Of a stretch of 64,000 bases of DNA, positions 25,820 to 35,134 are shown piece by piece. The notes under the pieces were generated by a model, which saw nothing but the letters and a program-made list of their open reading frames with translations, made no database searches and was not told the DNA's origin. Within the stretch, counting starts at the first letter, position 1. Each line of letters begins with the position of its first letter. The stretch is from Sphingomonas crusticola (GTDB lineage: Bacteria > Pseudomonadota > Alphaproteobacteria > Sphingomonadales > Sphingomonadaceae): contig NZ_QTJP01000001.1 in the NCBI RefSeq assembly GCF_003391115.1, forward strand, positions 930,001 through 994,000, read 5' to 3'. The translations under genes were made by a program, and so were the position numbers.

Positions 25820-26329
25820 TCAGGATGCGGGCTTGGGCCGGGGCTTCGCGCGCACCGTGCGCTTCGCCGCTCCGGATTTTCCGGCTGCAGGCTTCGCGGC
25901 CGCAGTCTTCGCCGCGACTGGCTTGGCACCCGCGGGCCGGGCGGCCGAACGCGCGACGCCGCCCTTGGAAGCAGCGGGCTTGGCCGACGCCGGATCTGAC
26001 GGAGCCGGCGCCTTTTCCGCAGGTTTCAGCAGCTCGCCGAAAAACGCACTTACGCCCTGCGCGAACATGTTGCCGATGTCCTTGCCTTGGGCAACCAGGC
26101 TGTCGAGTTCGCCGCCCGGCTTTCTCGCATTGGCAGATGCGGGCGTGCCGCTGATCCTGCGCTTGGCGAGCGCGGCTGCTCCAGCCACAAGCGCGGCCGA
26201 CACGACCTCCCGCGCGATCGGGTTCTGGGCGAGCTCGGCCACAACACCCGCCGACTTGCGGAATTGCTTGGGCAGCTTCACGCCGCCGACCTTCTTCGGC
26301 AGCCGCGCCGCCTTGTCCTTCTTCGCCAC
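25820..26329 (-). CDS. Basic Ala/Lys/Pro-rich protein with histone H1-like tail
   Basis: 169 residues from GTG 26329, which has AAGGAG about 10 bases upstream; a longer frame to 26386 has no ribosome binding site. Three parts: a basic N terminus (AKKDKAARLPKKVGGVKLPK), a central helical region with ELAQNPIAREVVSAALVAGA and a second amphipathic segment, and a C-terminal 50 residues made of A, K and P repeats (for example AAKTAAAKPAAGKSGAAK). The tail resembles histone H1 and the DNA-binding tail of the phasin PhaF. Nucleoid or polymer-granule association is inference; I do not recognise the family. Confidence 0.7.
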   Translation of the reverse strand: MAKKDKAARLPKKVGGVKLPKQFRKSAGVVAELAQNPIAREVVSAALVAGAAALAKRRISGTPASANARKPGGELDSLVAQGKDIGNMFAQGVSAFFGELLKPAEKAPAPSDPASAKPAASKGGVARSAARPAGAKPVAAKTAAAKPAAGKSGAAKRTVRAKPRPKPAS

Positions 26330-26476
26330 CGATGGTCTCCTTGCCCGCGAGAAGGCCTGTTTCGGCCTCGTTCGCCTTGCTGGCAAGAGGTGCCGCTAAT
26401 ATCCCAGCGTCACTATAGGGATTGCGGGGGGAGAATCGGGTAGCTATCCTGCCCGCCCCAACAGGAGGGAATACCC

Positions 26477-26695
26477 ATGAAGAAGCTTATCGTTCTGCCG
26501 CTTATCGCCATTACCGCACTGGGCCTGTCGGCTTGCACCAGCAAGACCGAGAATACGAACGTCACGGTCAATGACACCAGTGCCGATCTGAACGCGACCG
26601 ATCTCAATGCCACCGATCTCGGCGCCACCGACAATGCCGTCGATGCCACGCTCGACAACGGCAGCAACACCTCGGACGCGCTGACCAACGGCTGA
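26477..26695 (+). CDS. Small lipoprotein with Asn/Asp/Thr repeats
   Basis: 72 residues. AGGAGGGA precedes the ATG. The signal MKKLIVLPLIAITALGLSAC ends in a lipobox with Cys20. The mature part is low-complexity, acidic, with the repeated unit ATDLNATDLGATD. It is probably an abundant small envelope lipoprotein; no function is recognisable. Confidence 0.75.
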   Translation: MKKLIVLPLIAITALGLSACTSKTENTNVTVNDTSADLNATDLNATDLGATDNAVDATLDNGSNTSDALTNG

Positions 26696-26815
26696 GCCGG
26701 CACCGCGACGGCCGAAGCTGAGCTATCGGCCGCGCAAGCAGCTTTTCTATTTCCTATAGCTAAAGTAGGGAATATATCGGGACCAACGCCATGTTGACTC
26801 CCTGGCGGATCCTCC

Positions 26816-26850
26816 GGCCCGATGGCGCAAGCCATCGGGCCTTCTTTTAT
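26816..26850 (+). terminator. Rho-independent terminator
   Basis: GGCCCGATGGC (26816-26826) pairs perfectly over 11 bp with GCCATCGGGCC (26831-26841) around a GCAA tetraloop, followed by TTCTTTTAT. It ends transcription of the lipoprotein gene 120 bases upstream, or of a small RNA encoded between 26700 and 26850, and protects the convergent gene at 26861. Confidence 0.85.
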
Positions 26851-26860
26851 CCGGCGGCCG

Positions 26861-28252
26861 CTACAGGCCCTCGCCGCCGACCCAATGGGCGTTGGAAAGC
26901 TTGCGCGCGACCGCCCACGTCTGACGTCGGATGTCCGGCACCGCCACGATTTCCCAGAATGTCCCACGCGTCATCGGCCCGACCGCGAGCAAATTCGGCC
27001 GCGGCGCCCCATCGGCGCCGATCACCTCGGATTGCTGCGTGACCTCGATTCCCAGATGAAGCGGGTCCGGGCGGATCAGGCCGCGCCCGATCAGCCGGCG
27101 CAGCAGTGGCTCCTCGCTACGGAGCAAGTCGCCCTGCGGACCGCTCGCATTGATGATGCGACGTACCGTGAGCGTTTCCAGCGCATCCTGACCGCGCGGG
27201 CGATAGCGGACGCGCAGGCCATTGCCCGATGCCGCCACCTCGGCCAGCTTGCCGGCAACGATTTCGAGCCGCCCCGCCGCGCGCATCGAGGCAATCCTCT
27301 CAGCCACCTGCGGTGCAATGCGGTGGCGGTGAACGTCCCACCAGGCCCGCAGATGGCGCAGAAAGCGGCGGCGCTCGGCCATATCCGCCGCGATCCACAA
27401 GCCTTCGGTATAGGGGCGGACCTCATCGACCGCCGCGCGCCAGCCGACCGCTCGGGAGCGCACCCGCATGTGCCGCAACAAAGCCACGGCGTTCGGCGGC
27501 GGACGCATGTCCAGCGTCGAAGGCGCCACGGCGGCATGCGCGCGCGGGCTGAGGCCGCGCCGCGACAAAGCGACGATCCGGCCCGCAAAGCCCCGCGCAT
27601 CCAGCAACAAGGCGATATCGATCATAGTCAGCCCGCTGCCGATCACGAGCACGACGTCATCGGCGGACAATCCGGCGGCGATGTCGCCGCCCCAGGGCTC
27701 GGCCACGAATGCGTCAGCGGGCAGCGCCGCGGCGTCGATGCCGCCTGGTATATGGGGTGGCAGGTTGCCCGGCGCGAGCACTACCGCATCGGCCTCGATC
27801 CGCGCACCGTCGGCCAGTGCGATCTGCCACCCCTCCCCCACGGCGACGAGATCGACTGCCTCGCCCTGCACCACCCGCAGCCGGTCGGGCGCCAGCGCGC
27901 GTGCTTGCGCCAGCAATTCCGCAAGATAGTCGCCATAGATCAAGCGCGGCGCGAAGCCGCCGACCAGGCCGGGATGGCGCCGTTCAAGCCAACGTTCGAA
28001 ATGGCCCGGATCCTGCGGCAGCGCGCTCATATTGCCGGTGCGCACGTTGAGCAGGTGGTCGGGATGCGCCGCAGAATAAGCGACCCCCCGCCCCGCCACG
28101 CCGCGGCGCTCGATCAAGGTCGCGCGCGGCCCCTGATGGCGCAGCAGGTTGATCGCCTGCAACGCGCCGGAAAAGCCGCCGCCGATGATGGCCACATGAT
28201 CGGTCGTCAAATCGCAGGGCTCCGCCGGTTGATCGGACCCGATAGCGAGCAA
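26861..28252 (-). CDS. FAD/NAD(P)-binding oxidoreductase
   Basis: 463 residues. Two Rossmann motifs are visible: HVAIIGGGFSGA (residues 19-30) for FAD and VVLVIGSGLTMIDIALLL (near 200) for NAD(P). AGRGVAYSAAHPDHLLNVR is typical of the NAD_binding_9/HpyO-type FAD-NAD(P)-binding family, whose reactions are mostly unknown. The start is uncertain: TTG at 28252 is the longest option, GTG at 28195 begins directly at the Rossmann strand, and neither has a good ribosome binding site. It lies 12 bases after the KTSC gene. Confidence 0.8.
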   Translation of the reverse strand: MLAIGSDQPAEPCDLTTDHVAIIGGGFSGALQAINLLRHQGPRATLIERRGVAGRGVAYSAAHPDHLLNVRTGNMSALPQDPGHFERWLERRHPGLVGGFAPRLIYGDYLAELLAQARALAPDRLRVVQGEAVDLVAVGEGWQIALADGARIEADAVVLAPGNLPPHIPGGIDAAALPADAFVAEPWGGDIAAGLSADDVVLVIGSGLTMIDIALLLDARGFAGRIVALSRRGLSPRAHAAVAPSTLDMRPPPNAVALLRHMRVRSRAVGWRAAVDEVRPYTEGLWIAADMAERRRFLRHLRAWWDVHRHRIAPQVAERIASMRAAGRLEIVAGKLAEVAASGNGLRVRYRPRGQDALETLTVRRIINASGPQGDLLRSEEPLLRRLIGRGLIRPDPLHLGIEVTQQSEVIGADGAPRPNLLAVGPMTRGTFWEIVAVPDIRRQTWAVARKLSNAHWVGGEGL

Positions 28253-28264
28253 CAGGCAGGGACG

Positions 28265-28462
28265 CTAACGCATCCGTTCGAACGGATAATGATCGCGGAT
28301 CGCTGCGTTGAAATATTCGCCCTTGGAAAATGCCTTGCGGAAATCGCTCACGACATCTTCGGGCACCCCAAGATAGGCATAGCGCCTGCCGGTAACGAAC
28401 GTGACCGCGAGCTTTGCCTCGGCGGGGTCATATTCGAACTTCCGGATGACGGACGACGGCAT
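28265..28462 (-). CDS. KTSC domain-containing small protein
   Basis: 65 residues comprising only the KTSC domain: SVIRKFEYDPAEAKLAVTF, YAYLGVPEDVVSDFRKA and SKGEYFNAAIRDHYPFERMR match the family pattern. The domain is found alone or fused to lysyl-tRNA-synthetase-like or other proteins and has no assigned biochemical role. Probably cotranscribed with the downstream FAD protein gene. Confidence 0.8.
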   Translation of the reverse strand: MPSSVIRKFEYDPAEAKLAVTFVTGRRYAYLGVPEDVVSDFRKAFSKGEYFNAAIRDHYPFERMR

Positions 28463-28559
28463 GCCCCAGGAACGCGCATGGTTTCACGACGATCCTTCGA
28501 CACGCGCCGTTGCGCTCAAGAAACCTCCGCGCAACGGCCGTGACAAAACCGGGGCGATT

Positions 28560-28964
28560 TTAGGCCGCGGCGACCGCCTTTTCGATGTCGGCGACGCTGT
28601 GGCCCGTAAGGTCCTTGGAAATTTCACCCACCAGCTTCGCTTCCAGGCTCTTGTGATAATGCTTGCGCAGCTCGCCCAGCGTGCGGGGCGCCGCAATCAC
28701 GATCAGATCGTCGATTTGACCATCGAGCACGCGCTTGTTGAGAAGGGCAGCGATACCGGCAGCAAAGCTATCTTCATCCTGCTGGCTATCGCTCGGATTA
28801 GCGGAACTGCTCTGGTGCCGATTGCCCGACCCTTTGTTGGAGGTCGAAACGTCGGCATCCGGCATGGCCGTGAGGGCAGGAGCATTCTCCTCGCCGCTAT
28901 TGCGATACAGGCCGAGTATCTCGCCGTCGGCGACGGCGACGATAGCGTTCTTGGGAAGCTTCAT
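28560..28964 (-). CDS. Host attachment protein family (baeRF-type fold)
   Basis: 134 residues from ATG 28964 (AAAGGA upstream). The C-terminal half, VIAAPRTLGELRKHYHKSL followed by VGEISKDLTGHS and DIEKA, is characteristic of the proteobacterial family named after a protein required for attachment to host cells, which is related to release-factor-1/Pelota-like domains. The central 40 residues are polar and low-complexity. The name is historical; a ribosome-related role is predicted for this fold but not demonstrated. Confidence 0.8.
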   Translation of the reverse strand: MKLPKNAIVAVADGEILGLYRNSGEENAPALTAMPDADVSTSNKGSGNRHQSSSANPSDSQQDEDSFAAGIAALLNKRVLDGQIDDLIVIAAPRTLGELRKHYHKSLEAKLVGEISKDLTGHSVADIEKAVAAA

Positions 28965-29059
28965 GGTTTTCCTTTGGGGGCAGCTTGCCCCACCGACCCA
29001 ACGCACGCTTCGACCGTAATGATCCTGAATTGCCGCCCGAGGCCGGATCAAACAAGCTT

Positions 29060-29635
29060 TTACTTGTTCGGGACGAAGATCGCGGTTTTGCCGTCGGCAC
29101 CGTTACGGAAGATCGGTGTCGCTCCGCCGCCCAGCATTTCGGCCATATCGCGCTTCAGGGCTGCCGGATCGGGCAGGCCCGAATAATAGCGCCACCCGGT
29201 AAAGTCGGTCTTTGTCAGGGTGGCCAGCAGATAGCCCTCGACCGGAGCCTGTTTGCCCTGCTTGGACGCTTCGATCATCTTCACCATGTCCGTGACGGGC
29301 ATGATCTCGGCGATCGGATCGCCCTTCTTGGCAGGGATCGCCTTGCGCACGCGGCCCGCTTTGTCCTCGCCGTAGAGCGCGTAGGAGGAGGTGCCGGCGG
29401 TGAAGGAGCCCAAATCGCAAGACGGCCGATTTGCGGCCTCGTGCGCATAATCGAGGTGCATCAGCTTGGGGAGCAGGCTCATCGAGGCAACGATGCTCGC
29501 GTCGGCCTGAACGGTCATGTCGATCGGCCTTGCCGCCGCCCCGGCGTCGGAGGACACGATACATTCGGCCGAAGCCCCGCCCGCCAGGCCTAACGTCGCC
29601 GCCACGCCAATGATCAACCGGCTGCGCATAGCCAT
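29060..29635 (-). CDS. Hypothetical periplasmic protein
   Basis: 191 residues beginning with a Sec signal peptide (AMRSRLIIGVAATLGLAGGASA). AGGTGGAG precedes ATG 29635; an in-frame GTG and a second ATG are nearby. The mature part has two cysteines (AECIV and PSCDLG) that could pair. No recognised domain. It lies between the host-attachment protein gene and murA on the same strand. Confidence 0.65.
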   Translation of the reverse strand: MAMRSRLIIGVAATLGLAGGASAECIVSSDAGAAARPIDMTVQADASIVASMSLLPKLMHLDYAHEAANRPSCDLGSFTAGTSSYALYGEDKAGRVRKAIPAKKGDPIAEIMPVTDMVKMIEASKQGKQAPVEGYLLATLTKTDFTGWRYYSGLPDPAALKRDMAEMLGGGATPIFRNGADGKTAIFVPNK

Positions 29636-29724
29636 CACTCCACCTAACCTTTGTCGCCTAGGTCTGCGGCTGCGCTTGACCAGTCAACCTCAATCCGGTC
29701 CGCTTCGGCGGCCGTTTCAGCAAC

Positions 29725-31008
29725 TTAGCCGCCGCTGTCGCGCTCAATATTGGCGCCGACCGCGGACAATTTTTCCTCAAGCCGCTCATAGCCGCGATCG
29801 AGATGATAGACGCGCAGCACCTGCGTCTCCCCCTCCGCCGCCAGACCCGCCAGCACCAGGCTCATCGACGCGCGCAGATCGGTCGCCATCACCGGCGCGC
29901 CGGCGAGCCTGTCGACGCCTTTGACGATTGCGGTGCGGCCATGGACCTGGATGTCGGCCCCCATGCGAATGAGCTCGGGCACGTGCATGTAGCGGTTCTC
30001 GAAGATCGTCTCGGTGAGCACGCTCGTGCCTTCCGCCAGCGTCAGCATCGCCATGAACTGCGCCTGCATGTCGGTCGGGAAGCCGGGAAAGGGCGCGGTC
30101 GAAAGCGTCAATGGCGACAACCGGCCGTTGGCCGAAACGCGGATGCCGTCCGGCTCTTCGGTGATGACGAGGCCCGCCTCGGACAGGCTGGCGATGATCG
30201 CCGCCATATCCTCCGCATCGGCGCCCTCCAGCAAGAGGTCACCGCCGGTGATTCCGGCCGCACAGGCATAGCTGCCCGCCTCGATCCGGTCGGGCATCAC
30301 GCGATGGGTGGCGCCGTGCAGGCTGCTCTTGCCCTGCACCACCAGCCGTTCGGTGCCGATGCCGGAGATCTCCGATCCCATCGCCACCAGGCATTTGCAG
30401 AGATCGGCGATTTCAGGCTCGCGCGCGGCATTTTCGATCACCGTTTCGCCGTCGGCGAGCGCGGCCGCCATCAGCGCATTCTCGGTGGCGCCGACCGACA
30501 CGATCGGGAAGACGATATGCCCGCCCTTAAGCCCACCCGCCGGTGCCGTGGCACGGACATAGCCCGCGGCCAGCTCAATCTCGGCGCCGAGCGCTTCGAG
30601 CGCCTTCAAATGGAGGTCGATCGGCCGGTTGCCGATCGCACAGCCGCCGGGCAGTGAAACCGTCGCCTCGCCCTCGCGTGCGAGCAGCGGCCCCAGCACC
30701 AGGATCGACGCGCGCATCTTGCGCACGATCTCATAAGGGGCGGTTGTCGAAGAGATATGGTCGGCGTTGAGCGTCATCGCCCGCACCGGCGAATTGCCGC
30801 GCTGGCCGGCCATGGTCGTCGAAACGCCGAGTTCGTTCATGAGGTGGCCGAAGCCCTCGACATCGGCCAGCCGCGGCAGATTGGTCAGCGTCAGCGGCTG
30901 ATCGGTCAGCAGCGCGCACGGCAGCAAGGTGAGCGCCGCATTCTTGGCGCCTGAAATGGGCACGCGGCCCTCGAGCCGGTTGCCACCGCGAATGACGATC
31001 CTGTCCAT
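29725..31008 (-). CDS. murA: UDP-N-acetylglucosamine 1-carboxyvinyltransferase
   Basis: First committed enzyme of peptidoglycan precursor synthesis, transferring enolpyruvate from PEP to UDP-GlcNAc in the cytosol. 427 residues, the normal length. [13 protein letters not shown] (18-30) carries the conserved Lys22-Asn23, and [17 protein letters not shown] contains the active-site Cys123 that is alkylated by fosfomycin in sensitive enzymes. The C-terminal GYERLEEKL is also typical. It has its own promoter region, divergent from the Crp/Fnr gene at 31166. Confidence 0.95.
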   Translation of the reverse strand: MDRIVIRGGNRLEGRVPISGAKNAALTLLPCALLTDQPLTLTNLPRLADVEGFGHLMNELGVSTTMAGQRGNSPVRAMTLNADHISSTTAPYEIVRKMRASILVLGPLLAREGEATVSLPGGCAIGNRPIDLHLKALEALGAEIELAAGYVRATAPAGGLKGGHIVFPIVSVGATENALMAAALADGETVIENAAREPEIADLCKCLVAMGSEISGIGTERLVVQGKSSLHGATHRVMPDRIEAGSYACAAGITGGDLLLEGADAEDMAAIIASLSEAGLVITEEPDGIRVSANGRLSPLTLSTAPFPGFPTDMQAQFMAMLTLAEGTSVLTETIFENRYMHVPELIRMGADIQVHGRTAIVKGVDRLAGAPVMATDLRASMSLVLAGLAAEGETQVLRVYHLDRGYERLEEKLSAVGANIERDSGG

Positions 31009-31165
31009 GGCGTCGCTGTAATGGCTCGTCCCGGACGCGCAAGCCGCTGCTATCCATCCGCTTTGAATGCAATCGTTACATCCCCGCGAAATGCTTGATG
31101 CGTGTTAGCGTCACGTGCGCGGCCGGCGGAGTAGACGGTCCCCACCAGGGGGGACGTTAGACCGG

Positions 31166-31900
31166 ATGGGCGAAACTTGCCTGGCTGAGCATCTCGGCCG
31201 TTACGTAGATTTGAGTGCAGAAGAAAAAGCGGCGCTGGACGGCCTCGCTGCCGGCATTCGCCACTATCGGCGGGGCGCGGTCATTCGATCGGACCATGGG
31301 CCGCCGGGCGAAATCTACGTCGTCCGCAGCGGCTGGCTATTCTCTTCCGCCCTGCTTGAGGATGGCCGGCGCCAGATCGTCCGCCTGCATTTCCGCGGCG
31401 ACCTGCTCGGCCTCGACAGCCTTGTTTTCACCGAGGCGCCCGATGCGGTAACCGCGCTCACCGACGCCGAAATATGTATGATCGACCGCAGCAAGCTCGG
31501 CGCCTTGTTCGCCGAGCGCCCACGGCTTGGCGCGCTGCTATTCGCGGTCCAGCAAGTCGATCGGGTCGCGCTGATCGACCGGCTCATCTCGCTCGGCCGC
31601 GGCTCGGCACGCGGGCGGGTTGCCGCACTACTGCTGTGGATCGCCAGCCGCCTGCGCTTTGCCGGTCTTGCGGTCGATGAAGGCTTCGCGCTGCCGCTGA
31701 CGCAGGAAGAGATTGGCGACTTGACCGGGCTGACCGCTGTTCACGTCAACCGCACCATGCGCGTGCTGGCCGAACAGGGGCTGATCGCGCGCTCGGGGAA
31801 CATGTTGCGGATTCCGCAGCCGGGGCGTCTGGCCCGCGTCGCGAACCATAATGAGCGGATCGAGGCAATCGACCTCGCCTGGTTGGGGGCCAACCCATAG
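31166..31900 (+). CDS. Crp/Fnr family transcriptional regulator
   Basis: 244 residues from ATG 31166. N-terminal cyclic-nucleotide-binding-like beta-barrel (about 20-130; GEIYVVRSGWLFSSALLEDG, RLHFRGDLLGLDSL) and C-terminal winged helix (about 155-225; LTQEEIGDLTGLTAVHVNRT). No N-terminal cysteine cluster like that of FNR is visible, only a single Cys near the start, so an oxygen-sensing iron-sulfur cluster is unlikely; the effector is unknown. Divergent from murA, with 157 bases between them. Confidence 0.88.
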   Translation: MGETCLAEHLGRYVDLSAEEKAALDGLAAGIRHYRRGAVIRSDHGPPGEIYVVRSGWLFSSALLEDGRRQIVRLHFRGDLLGLDSLVFTEAPDAVTALTDAEICMIDRSKLGALFAERPRLGALLFAVQQVDRVALIDRLISLGRGSARGRVAALLLWIASRLRFAGLAVDEGFALPLTQEEIGDLTGLTAVHVNRTMRVLAEQGLIARSGNMLRIPQPGRLARVANHNERIEAIDLAWLGANP

Positions 31901-31939
31901 GCATTCGCGGAACGGCGCGGCGCCGCGTGGCGGGCTAGG

Positions 31940-32290
31940 TCAGGCCTTTTCCAGCGTGCATTGCAGCGGATGCTGATTCTGGCGCGCAAAGTCGGTGACT
32001 TGCGACACCTTCGTCTCGGCAACCTCGTAAGTGAAGACGCCGCACACGCCGACGCCCTTCTGGTGGACATGGAGCATCACGCGCGTCGCATCCTCCAGCC
32101 CCATGCGGAAGAAGCGCTGCAGGCACAAAACGACGAATTCCATCGGCGTATAATCGTCGTTGAGCATCAGCACCTTGTAGAGCGACGGCTGCTTGGTGCG
32201 CGCGCGCGTGCGCGTCGCGACACCCAGGCCGGTGCCTTCGTCGTCGCCGTCCTTGTTGGCGGCCATCGTGATGGGATCAGTGCGGATCAT
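31940..32290 (-). CDS. clpS: ATP-dependent Clp protease adaptor
   Basis: Delivers N-degron substrates to ClpAP. 116 residues from ATG 32290. The domain begins at [18 protein letters not shown] (38-55), where NDD and the nearby Met line the N-degron pocket, and includes HVHQKG (74-79) and [12 protein letters not shown]. The N-terminal 35 residues are flexible, as expected for the segment that inhibits ClpA processing. A second start at 32266 is possible. clpA is not in the window. Confidence 0.92.
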   Translation of the reverse strand: MIRTDPITMAANKDGDDEGTGLGVATRTRARTKQPSLYKVLMLNDDYTPMEFVVLCLQRFFRMGLEDATRVMLHVHQKGVGVCGVFTYEVAETKVSQVTDFARQNQHPLQCTLEKA

Positions 32291-32378
32291 GCGTGAAGCC
32301 GAGAATATGGCATCGACGATGCCTGCGGCAAGGTCTCTCCGTGAGAATTTCAATATCCCGATCGGCCGCTGCGTCTGA

Positions 32379-33980
32379 TTACGGCGCCTGTCCGGGGGCC
32401 GCGTCGTTGACTGCAAACGGCAGGATGCGGCCATAGGCGGCGATTGCCGCCCTCAATTGCGGATCGCTGCGCAAAGCGTCGCCGCGGCTGCGCTCCCGCC
32501 GGCCGTAATCTGTCGGGATTGTCGGTGTGCGATCGGGTTGCATTAAAGCCAGGACGGCATCGCGCTCATCAGGGCGGGACAGCGCAGCGATCAAGGCGGC
32601 GCGCGCGCCCGGCAGATCGTCCATGCAGAGACGGACCCGCGCCTGCGACCTAGCGTGACCTGCGCCGGCTGCGATCGCTGCTGATATGGCTGCGTCACCG
32701 TCGCGCTGCAGGGCATGAAGTGCGCAAGCTCGCAACAAATGCATCTGGGCGCGCGCGTCGGAATTCACCTCCGCGCCCCACTTACGGCTGTCCGCTATGG
32801 CCACGTCGAATTGGGCGAGCGCCTCCGCCGGCCGGTCCGCGGAGAGGAGCGCATTCCCGCGGTTGAGAGAAATGTTCAGCGCATTGGCCGAGCTCCCGAT
32901 TGGCCAGGTTCGAGCCGCATGGTCGAACACGCCGATCGCCTGATCGATACGTCCTTGAACCAGCAGCGCATTCGTCACGGGCGCCACAAGGAATACCAGG
33001 GGCCAGTCGCGTTCCCGGTCCGGCGTGCCCATCAGGAGCGGCAGGAAGGTGTCGATGAGGCGCTGGTAGTCGCCCGCCTCGCGGAGTGCGGTCGCATAGT
33101 CGACCGCCCGCTCCAAATCGTGCCCGGCCTCCCAGCGCGCACGCGCCTCGTTGAGATAAGCCGGCCACTGTCTTTCGAGGCGCAATCCCGCAGATGCTTC
33201 GATGTCCGCCCAGATGGGCTGATAATCCGCCATCGTCAGGAGTTCGTAAGCGTCTTTCGGCACTGTGAGATAGGGCACATATCCCCGCGCATGCGCCAGG
33301 TCGCCATCCTGCGCGGACTGTCCGATCGCAACCTTGGCCAGCGCCGACCGGCTTTGCACGCCTTTCCCGACCCACCCGATGGTAAGCAATCGCTCGCTGA
33401 AAAGTCGCGCCGTTCTCCTGTCGTTGATCGCCTCGAGACGGCGCAGGACCCCGTTTATCTCGTAATCATCGAGCAGGCGTATGGATGCGGGATCGATTGC
33501 GCTCGCGCGCAGGATTGCATCCGCTGCCTGTTGGGGGCGGTTTGCATATAGGTAGATATGGGCCGCCACCAACAACGGTCCACTATAGCCGGGGAGCAGC
33601 TCGACACCGCTTTCCGCCGCCTGCACTGCTTCTGAATCTCCCCGCAGTTGCTGGAGCAGCGGAGCTCGCGAGACCTGCACCCGGCCCCGCAAAGGGGTCG
33701 GCCCAGGTAGCGCCGCCAAAGCCTTGTCGAATTGCGCGAGTTGCGCCGCCGCATCATTGGGACGCAACTTGGCCAAGGCTGCCACCAGCGCCTTCAATAC
33801 CGGCACTTCTTCCGGCAGTACGACGGCATTGGCCGGCGGCATGAGCCGCGCAGGCGCCCCCGCGTCCGCTTGGCCCAGCGAGGCGGTAATGGGCGATTTC
33901 ATATCCCTCACGGGAATGGCGGCTGCTGGCGCAAAGATCATGGCGACCGCGGCGGTCAATGCCCTCCGACCTAAGCGCAT
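32379..33980 (-). CDS. Exported TPR-repeat protein
   Basis: 533 residues with a signal peptide ([19 protein letters not shown]) and then helical repeats throughout. The pattern (for example [35 protein letters not shown] and [20 protein letters not shown]) is that of tetratricopeptide repeats. GGGAG precedes the ATG. A periplasmic scaffold or substrate-binding role is likely, but no partner is evident; clpS lies 88 bases downstream on the same strand. Confidence 0.75.
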   Translation of the reverse strand: MRLGRRALTAAVAMIFAPAAAIPVRDMKSPITASLGQADAGAPARLMPPANAVVLPEEVPVLKALVAALAKLRPNDAAAQLAQFDKALAALPGPTPLRGRVQVSRAPLLQQLRGDSEAVQAAESGVELLPGYSGPLLVAAHIYLYANRPQQAADAILRASAIDPASIRLLDDYEINGVLRRLEAINDRRTARLFSERLLTIGWVGKGVQSRSALAKVAIGQSAQDGDLAHARGYVPYLTVPKDAYELLTMADYQPIWADIEASAGLRLERQWPAYLNEARARWEAGHDLERAVDYATALREAGDYQRLIDTFLPLLMGTPDRERDWPLVFLVAPVTNALLVQGRIDQAIGVFDHAARTWPIGSSANALNISLNRGNALLSADRPAEALAQFDVAIADSRKWGAEVNSDARAQMHLLRACALHALQRDGDAAISAAIAAGAGHARSQARVRLCMDDLPGARAALIAALSRPDERDAVLALMQPDRTPTIPTDYGRRERSRGDALRSDPQLRAAIAAYGRILPFAVNDAAPGQAP

Positions 33981-34067
33981 TCAGCACTCCCGCACGTTTA
34001 CGGCCTTACTCGCTTTCAATCTAAAGCAAGCATTCGCGCTGTCGAGTGAGACGCGGTAATCCTCCGA

Positions 34068-34973
34068 TCATCGCTCTCGCGTTTCACGACTGGGTATGAC
34101 CGCCTCCAGAAAATGGCGGGCGGGCTCCGACAGTCGCTCCTGCTGATGAACGATCCACATGGCGGAATTGGCGTCGGGCGCGTCGAAGTCGCGATAGACC
34201 AAACCTGCGGACTGCAGCGCCTGCAGCGAGCGCGCGACGATGGTGATACCGATTCCCGCCGCTACCAGCCCAAAAAGGGTGGAGACCTCGCGCACTTCCT
34301 GGGCGATGATCGGCTCGGCACCGCCCGCGCTTAGCAACCGCAACAGATCCTCGGTAAAGCCGCCGATCAGTCCGCGTTGATAGACCACCATCGCCTGGCC
34401 ATCGAGATCGCACGCACCGATCGCCTTGCGCGCGGCGAGCGGATGGTCGGGACGCATGACGACCACCAGCCCCTCCCGCATCAGCAGGCGGGTTGCCGCG
34501 CCGGGCGGGAGTTCGGGTTCGCGCAGACTGCGCAGGAAACCGATCTCGATCGAGCGGGCCGCCAGCGCGCTGCGCAGGCCGTCTTCCGAAAGCTCCGACA
34601 GCGTCATATGCACTTCCGGATAGGCGATGCGGAAATCGTGGATCGCACGCGCCACCGCCGGCACGAATGGCGCCGACGCGTTGAAGCCGATCGCTAGCTC
34701 GCCCAATTCGCCAAGCGCCGCACGCCGCGCCACGATCACCGCCCGCTCGGCCTGCGCCAGCGTTGCGCGCGCCTCACGCAGGAACAACGTGCCAGCATCG
34801 GTCAAAGTGACGGCGCGGCTGGTGCGGTCGAACAGCTGCACGCCGAGCTCGCTTTCCAGCGCCATGATCTGCTGGCTGAGCGGCGGCTGGGATATACCCA
34901 GCCGCGCCGCCGCCCGGCCGAAATGCAAGTCTTCGGCTACACCAACGAAGTAGCGCAGATGCCGCAATTCCAT
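34068..34973 (-). CDS. LysR family transcriptional regulator
   Basis: 301 residues, standard length. The N-terminal helix-turn-helix (LRHLRYFVGVAEDLHFGRAA, ARLGISQPPLSQQIMALE) is followed by the two-lobe effector domain with ELAIGFNASAPFVPAVARA. It is divergent from the RND efflux operon with 161 bases between the starts, the usual position for a LysR regulator controlling its neighbour. The inducer cannot be predicted; aromatic acids are common ligands of this type. Confidence 0.9.
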   Translation of the reverse strand: MELRHLRYFVGVAEDLHFGRAAARLGISQPPLSQQIMALESELGVQLFDRTSRAVTLTDAGTLFLREARATLAQAERAVIVARRAALGELGELAIGFNASAPFVPAVARAIHDFRIAYPEVHMTLSELSEDGLRSALAARSIEIGFLRSLREPELPPGAATRLLMREGLVVVMRPDHPLAARKAIGACDLDGQAMVVYQRGLIGGFTEDLLRLLSAGGAEPIIAQEVREVSTLFGLVAAGIGITIVARSLQALQSAGLVYRDFDAPDANSAMWIVHQQERLSEPARHFLEAVIPSRETRER

Positions 34974-35134
34974 AGGAACGATATCTACAACGTCTTAATC
35001 AAGCTGCAATCGATATTGGACTGAGCGGTAGCTTAGTCCGATTCGGCAGGCGGCCCAGGTCCGCATCGCTGGCGTGCGCCTCCGCTTCCTGCCCAGAGCT
35101 CGCCGCCTGGGGTTCATTCCGCCGAAAGCTCCCC

